Assembly: GCA_018623195.1 (NCBI GenBank)
Contig: JAAZVY010000005.1
Span: 1-57,358, forward strand
Direction: 5' to 3'
Source of the DNA: Flavobacteriaceae bacterium
GTDB taxonomy: Bacteria; Bacteroidota; Bacteroidia; Flavobacteriales; Flavobacteriaceae
Length of the DNA stretch: 57,358 nt
The position numbers and the translations under genes were made by a program. Position 1 is the first letter of the stretch, and each line of letters starts with the position of its first letter. Shown here in pieces: positions 54,517 through 57,358 of this stretch. A model generated the notes under the pieces. The model saw only the letters and a program-made list of their open reading frames with translations. It was not told the DNA's origin and did no database searches.

Positions 54517-54897
54517 ATGTATCGGCACAAAGTCATATTTGCACTCTTTTTAGCTTCGTTCGTTATTACAACTAAGATGCGCGCGCAAGAGGCTAGCCTT
54601 ACTTTTGAATCAGACCTAATTGCCATCGGATCTGTTTCTAAGAGTAATCCTCAGATACACTATGTTCATTTTAGTAACCGCTCGAAGGATACGGTTAAGC
54701 TTCTAGAAACCCATGTGTCGTACGGGTACGACGTGGTTTATAAGCCTAATCTCATACAGCCTAACCATAGAGATAGTATTGGAATTCGTGTTTCTAATGA
54801 TCTTTTGAAAGGCCCGTTCAGAAAGGTACTTACCTTGATAACAAGCGGAAGTCCTAGTGTTTACAGTATTAAAATCAGCGGGAATATCATCGACTAA
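54517..54897 (+). CDS. Divergent DUF1573-like exported protein
   Basis: 126 residues with an N-terminal signal-type helix (HKVIFALFLASFVITTKMRA) and one beta-sandwich domain of DUF1573 layout: a first strand block, HYVHFSNRSKDTVKLLE, PNHRDSIGIRVSNDLLKGPFRK and a last strand SIKISG. The family's usual Cys-Gly-Cys motif after the first beta hairpin is missing; VSYGYDV is found in its place. Exported, function unknown. It lies between valS and the aminotransferase gene. Confidence 0.72.
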   Translation: MYRHKVIFALFLASFVITTKMRAQEASLTFESDLIAIGSVSKSNPQIHYVHFSNRSKDTVKLLETHVSYGYDVVYKPNLIQPNHRDSIGIRVSNDLLKGPFRKVLTLITSGSPSVYSIKISGNIID

Positions 54898-54923
54898 TTT
54901 GGTACCTTTACTACCAAAACAGT

Positions 54924-56126
54924 ATGCCTAATATATCTGTTAAGGGAAGTGCCATGCCGCAATCCCCTATTCGCAAACTCGTTCCTTTCGCTCAATCAGC
55001 TAAGAATAGAGGTATTCATGTACTTCACTTAAATATCGGGCAACCCGACATAAAGACACCAGATAGCGCTATTAATGCCATCAAGAATTTAAATTTAGAT
55101 ACACTCGCATACAGCCGAACTGAAGGGAGTGATGAGCACAGATCGAAAGTAGCAGACTACTACAATAGTTTTGGTGCAAACGTTACAGCAGACGATTTAA
55201 TTATTACAACTGGAGGTTCTGAGGCGCTGTCTTTTGTTATGGCCAGTCTGTTAGATGCCGAAGATGAAATTATTATCCCTGAACCCTTTTATGCCAATTA
55301 TAACGGCTTTGCAGCTGCAAATAATTTAGTTGTAAAATCAGTCACTGCAACGATCAACAATAACTTTGCCCTACCCAATCGTGAGGCATTTGAATCTCAA
55401 ATCGGTAATCGTACGAAGGCAATCTTAATTTGTAACCCATCAAACCCAACCGGTTATGTGTATACCCTAGAGGAGCTTGAATTTCTAGCTGACCTGTGCA
55501 AAAAACACGACCTGTTTTTAATTGTCGACGAAGTTTACAGAGAATTTGTTTACGGTGAAAATCAATTTCATTCGGCGCTGCTTCTCGAAGGCATGCAAGA
55601 GCATGTTGTTGTAGTAGATTCTGTTTCTAAACGCTACAGTATGTGCGGAGCACGAATTGGCTATGTGGTAACAAGAAACAAAGAGGTTCGATCTTGTATT
55701 ATGAAATTTGCGCAAGCTCGACTTTCTCCTCCGACATTAGCCCAAATCGCGAGCGAAGCAGCTTTAGAAACTCCTCCATCCTATTTAAAAGCGGTAAATA
55801 CCGAGTACAACAAAAGAAGACTTGTACTGAAAGAAGGGTTATCGGCAATCGACGGGGTTCGAGTGTCTGATCCTCAAGGAGCATTCTATTTAATTGCAGA
55901 GTTGCCGGTGTCAGATGCAGAACATTTCTCACAATGGCTTTTAGAGCATTTTGAATTTGAAGGCGAAACGGTCATGCTCGCTCCCGCAGCCGGTTTTTAT
56001 GCCACAAAAGGACAAGGAGTGAATCAAGTGCGTATCGCCTATGTATTAGAAATAGAATCACTCAAAAGAGCTATTCGATTATTAGAAATTGCCTTAAACA
56101 CCTACAAAAAAACTACGCTTAAATAA
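54924..56126 (+). CDS. Class I/II PLP-dependent aminotransferase
   Basis: 400 residues of fold type I; PLP lysine K236 in VSKRYSMCGARIGYV, NPSNPTGYVY, VDEVYREFVYG and the HLNIGQPD start. Resembles aspartate/other amino-acid aminotransferases; the substrate cannot be decided. It begins 26 bp after the DUF1573-like gene and is followed by murB after 3 bp. Confidence 0.93.
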   Translation: MPNISVKGSAMPQSPIRKLVPFAQSAKNRGIHVLHLNIGQPDIKTPDSAINAIKNLNLDTLAYSRTEGSDEHRSKVADYYNSFGANVTADDLIITTGGSEALSFVMASLLDAEDEIIIPEPFYANYNGFAAANNLVVKSVTATINNNFALPNREAFESQIGNRTKAILICNPSNPTGYVYTLEELEFLADLCKKHDLFLIVDEVYREFVYGENQFHSALLLEGMQEHVVVVDSVSKRYSMCGARIGYVVTRNKEVRSCIMKFAQARLSPPTLAQIASEAALETPPSYLKAVNTEYNKRRLVLKEGLSAIDGVRVSDPQGAFYLIAELPVSDAEHFSQWLLEHFEFEGETVMLAPAAGFYATKGQGVNQVRIAYVLEIESLKRAIRLLEIALNTYKKTTLK

Positions 56127-56129
56127 AAC

Positions 56130-57119
56130 GTGATCGACCTAAAACCGTACAATACTTTTGGAGTATCTGTAAAAACTCCTCACCTAATCACTGTTGAAAG
56201 TAAAAAGGCATTGATAGAGGCGCTGCGGCTTCATCCAAACGCCTTAATTCTTGGAAAGGGTAGTAATATCCTATTTACCAAGGATCTCCAGCAACCGGTC
56301 ATCGTGATTGCGAACCAAGGAATTACTACCGAAAATTGGGAAAATAACCTAGTAAAAGTAACGGCGGCAGCTGGTGAATCTTGGGATGATCTTGTTCAGT
56401 ATGCACTTTCACTAGATCTCTGTGGTTTAGAAAATCTTTCATTGATACCGAGTAGTGTAGGAGCCGCCCCTATTCAAAATATCGGGGCATATGGCGTGGA
56501 ACAAAACCAATTTTTTGAATCCTGCCTTGCACTAGACTGTTCAAATCTAACTTGGGTTCAATTTTCTAAAGAGGAATGCCAGTTTGGTTATAGAAACAGC
56601 TTTTTCAAGAACGAAGGTAAAGGTCGGTTTATTATCTGGGAGGTATCCTATGTACTACCATCGAAAGCTGCAGAATTAAACATCACCTACGCTCCGCTTA
56701 AAAACTATTTTGAGGAGCATCCAGAAATTCAGCCCACCCCCAAAAAGATTGCAGAATTAGTCATTGCAATCAGAAAATCGAAACTACCCGATCCCAGTAA
56801 ACTTGGAAACGCAGGTAGTTTTTTCAAAAATCCAGTGATCGAAGAAGAACTTGCCCTTCAACTCAGGAGGGAATTTAGCGACTTACCCACCTACCCTGCA
56901 TCTGATGGAGTCAAAGTGGCAGCCGGGTGGTTAATAGAAAAGGCCGGATTCAAAGGCTATTTCAACGGAGATGCCGGAGTTCATGAAAAACAAGCACTGG
57001 TTCTAGTCAACAAAGGGGGTGCCTCTGGTAAAGAAATCGCCAATCTCTCTGTTCAGATTCAAAAAAAAGTATTTGATCAATTTAGAATTAGACTAGAACC
57101 CGAAGTAACTATTCTCTAG
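56130..57119 (+). CDS. murB: UDP-N-acetylmuramate dehydrogenase
   Basis: 329-residue FAD enzyme that reduces UDP-GlcNAc-enolpyruvate for peptidoglycan. Motifs: LKPYNTFGVSVKT start, LGKGSNILFT, FGYRNSFF, GNAGSFFKNP (proton-donor Ser) and the terminal PEVTIL. The reading frame starts with GTG (56130); no nearby ATG is in frame. Confidence 0.95.
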   Translation: MIDLKPYNTFGVSVKTPHLITVESKKALIEALRLHPNALILGKGSNILFTKDLQQPVIVIANQGITTENWENNLVKVTAAAGESWDDLVQYALSLDLCGLENLSLIPSSVGAAPIQNIGAYGVEQNQFFESCLALDCSNLTWVQFSKEECQFGYRNSFFKNEGKGRFIIWEVSYVLPSKAAELNITYAPLKNYFEEHPEIQPTPKKIAELVIAIRKSKLPDPSKLGNAGSFFKNPVIEEELALQLRREFSDLPTYPASDGVKVAAGWLIEKAGFKGYFNGDAGVHEKQALVLVNKGGASGKEIANLSVQIQKKVFDQFRIRLEPEVTIL

Positions 57120-57127
57120 TTTGTTCG

Positions 57128-57135
57128 TAAATTTG
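57128..57135 (+). promoter_or_regulatory. -7 box of the four-cysteine small protein gene
   Basis: TAAATTTG matches TAnnTTTG and ends 4 nt before the ATG, suggesting a leaderless mRNA. No -33 element seen. Confidence 0.4.
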
Positions 57136-57139
57136 CGCT

Positions 57140-57337
57140 ATGAAATTAGTTCTATTAACCGCCGGCATTTTACTCCTAGCAGTAGCTGGTATCGCGATTA
57201 AACTATGGGCTAAAAAAGATGGTGAGTTCGCGGGAACTTGTGCGAGTCAGAGCCCATTCCTTAATAAGGATGGTGAAAACTGCAGTTATTGCGGGAAAGC
57301 TCCTTCTGAGCAGTGTAAAAAAGAAGCCCTTAATTAA
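57140..57337 (+). CDS. Small NqrM-like (DUF539-like) protein with four cysteines
   Basis: 65 residues: one N-terminal membrane helix (about 3-21) followed by a soluble tail with Cys34, Cys48, Cys51 and Cys59 (FAGTCASQ, CSYCGK, QCKK). The spacing resembles NqrM, a small membrane protein with four cysteines needed to build the Na+-translocating NADH:quinone oxidoreductase. No nqr genes lie in this window. The resemblance is a by-eye call; an unrelated exported/anchored Cys protein remains possible. No terminator is seen before the window ends. Confidence 0.65.
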   Translation: MKLVLLTAGILLLAVAGIAIKLWAKKDGEFAGTCASQSPFLNKDGENCSYCGKAPSEQCKKEALN

Positions 57338-57358
57338 TCTAATTTGGGTAAGGATCAA

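Noticed and set aside
1-57358. CRISPR arrays, rRNA genes, prophage, toxin-antitoxin or defence islands
   Set aside because: No regularly spaced repeats, rRNA signatures or relevant gene sets were seen on either strand.

Overview
The window looks like a core-genome segment of a marine-type member of Bacteroidota, most likely class Flavobacteriia. The evidence is moderately low GC, start regions that nearly all lack Shine-Dalgarno sequences, -7 promoter boxes of the form TAnnTTTG, family-typical genes (DUF5916, DUF4369, DUF3467, DUF2805, S1/P1 nuclease, AlsT, short PspC), and an rpsU gene carrying a full-length Shine-Dalgarno sequence. I see no phage, insertion sequence, CRISPR array or clear sign of recent transfer.

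Layout. 1-6650: a truncated UbiB/AarF-type kinase coupled to a TetR-type regulator, with an attenuator-like leader; htpG; a small secreted protein; an AraC regulator - AlkB - DUF2805 coupled operon; an S1/P1 nuclease. 6744-12234: DUF5916 outer-membrane protein, DUF819 membrane protein, DUF4369 lipoprotein, a small conserved protein, and queD-idi. 12320-27369: prfC faces a large leftward transcription block. Read in its own direction the block runs tRNA-Thr(TGT), tRNA-Tyr, tRNA-Gly, tRNA-Thr(GGT), tuf, tRNA-Trp, secE, nusG, rplK, rplA, rplJ, rplL, rpoB, rpoC, DUF3467. This is the same order as the E. coli thrU-tyrU-glyT-thrT-tufB / secE-nusG-rplKAJL-rpoBC region. 27474-33641: hpf, xerC, rpsU, acyl-CoA dehydrogenase, a ComEA-like protein, an AlsT symporter, PspC, rhodanese and a TlpA-like thioredoxin, all leftward.

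33688-41064: a nitroreductase, then a complete trpEGDCFBA operon. It is preceded by a 14-codon leader peptide with tandem Trp codons and mutually exclusive hairpins, and it ends in a coupled small membrane protein gene. 41067-57337: housekeeping genes including yaaA, an rluD-like gene, a PASTA protein, ddl, coaD, a Nudix hydrolase, pyrE, birA, rsfS, ftsH, a LUD protein, cdsA, psd, valS, a divergent DUF1573-like protein, an aminotransferase, murB and a four-cysteine NqrM-like small protein.

The main interest lies in RNA-level control: the trp attenuator, the tetR leader hairpin, a promoter merged with a terminator ahead of the tRNA-tuf operon, a strand-polarised hairpin between tuf and tRNA-Trp, a terminator embedded in the comEA coding sequence, the rpsU Shine-Dalgarno sequence, and several apparently leaderless starts. 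Genes are packed tightly, with many ATGA or TAATG overlaps, tail-to-tail overlaps, and bidirectional terminators shared by convergent genes. All promoter, hairpin and family calls come from reading the sequence; no search or folding program was run.
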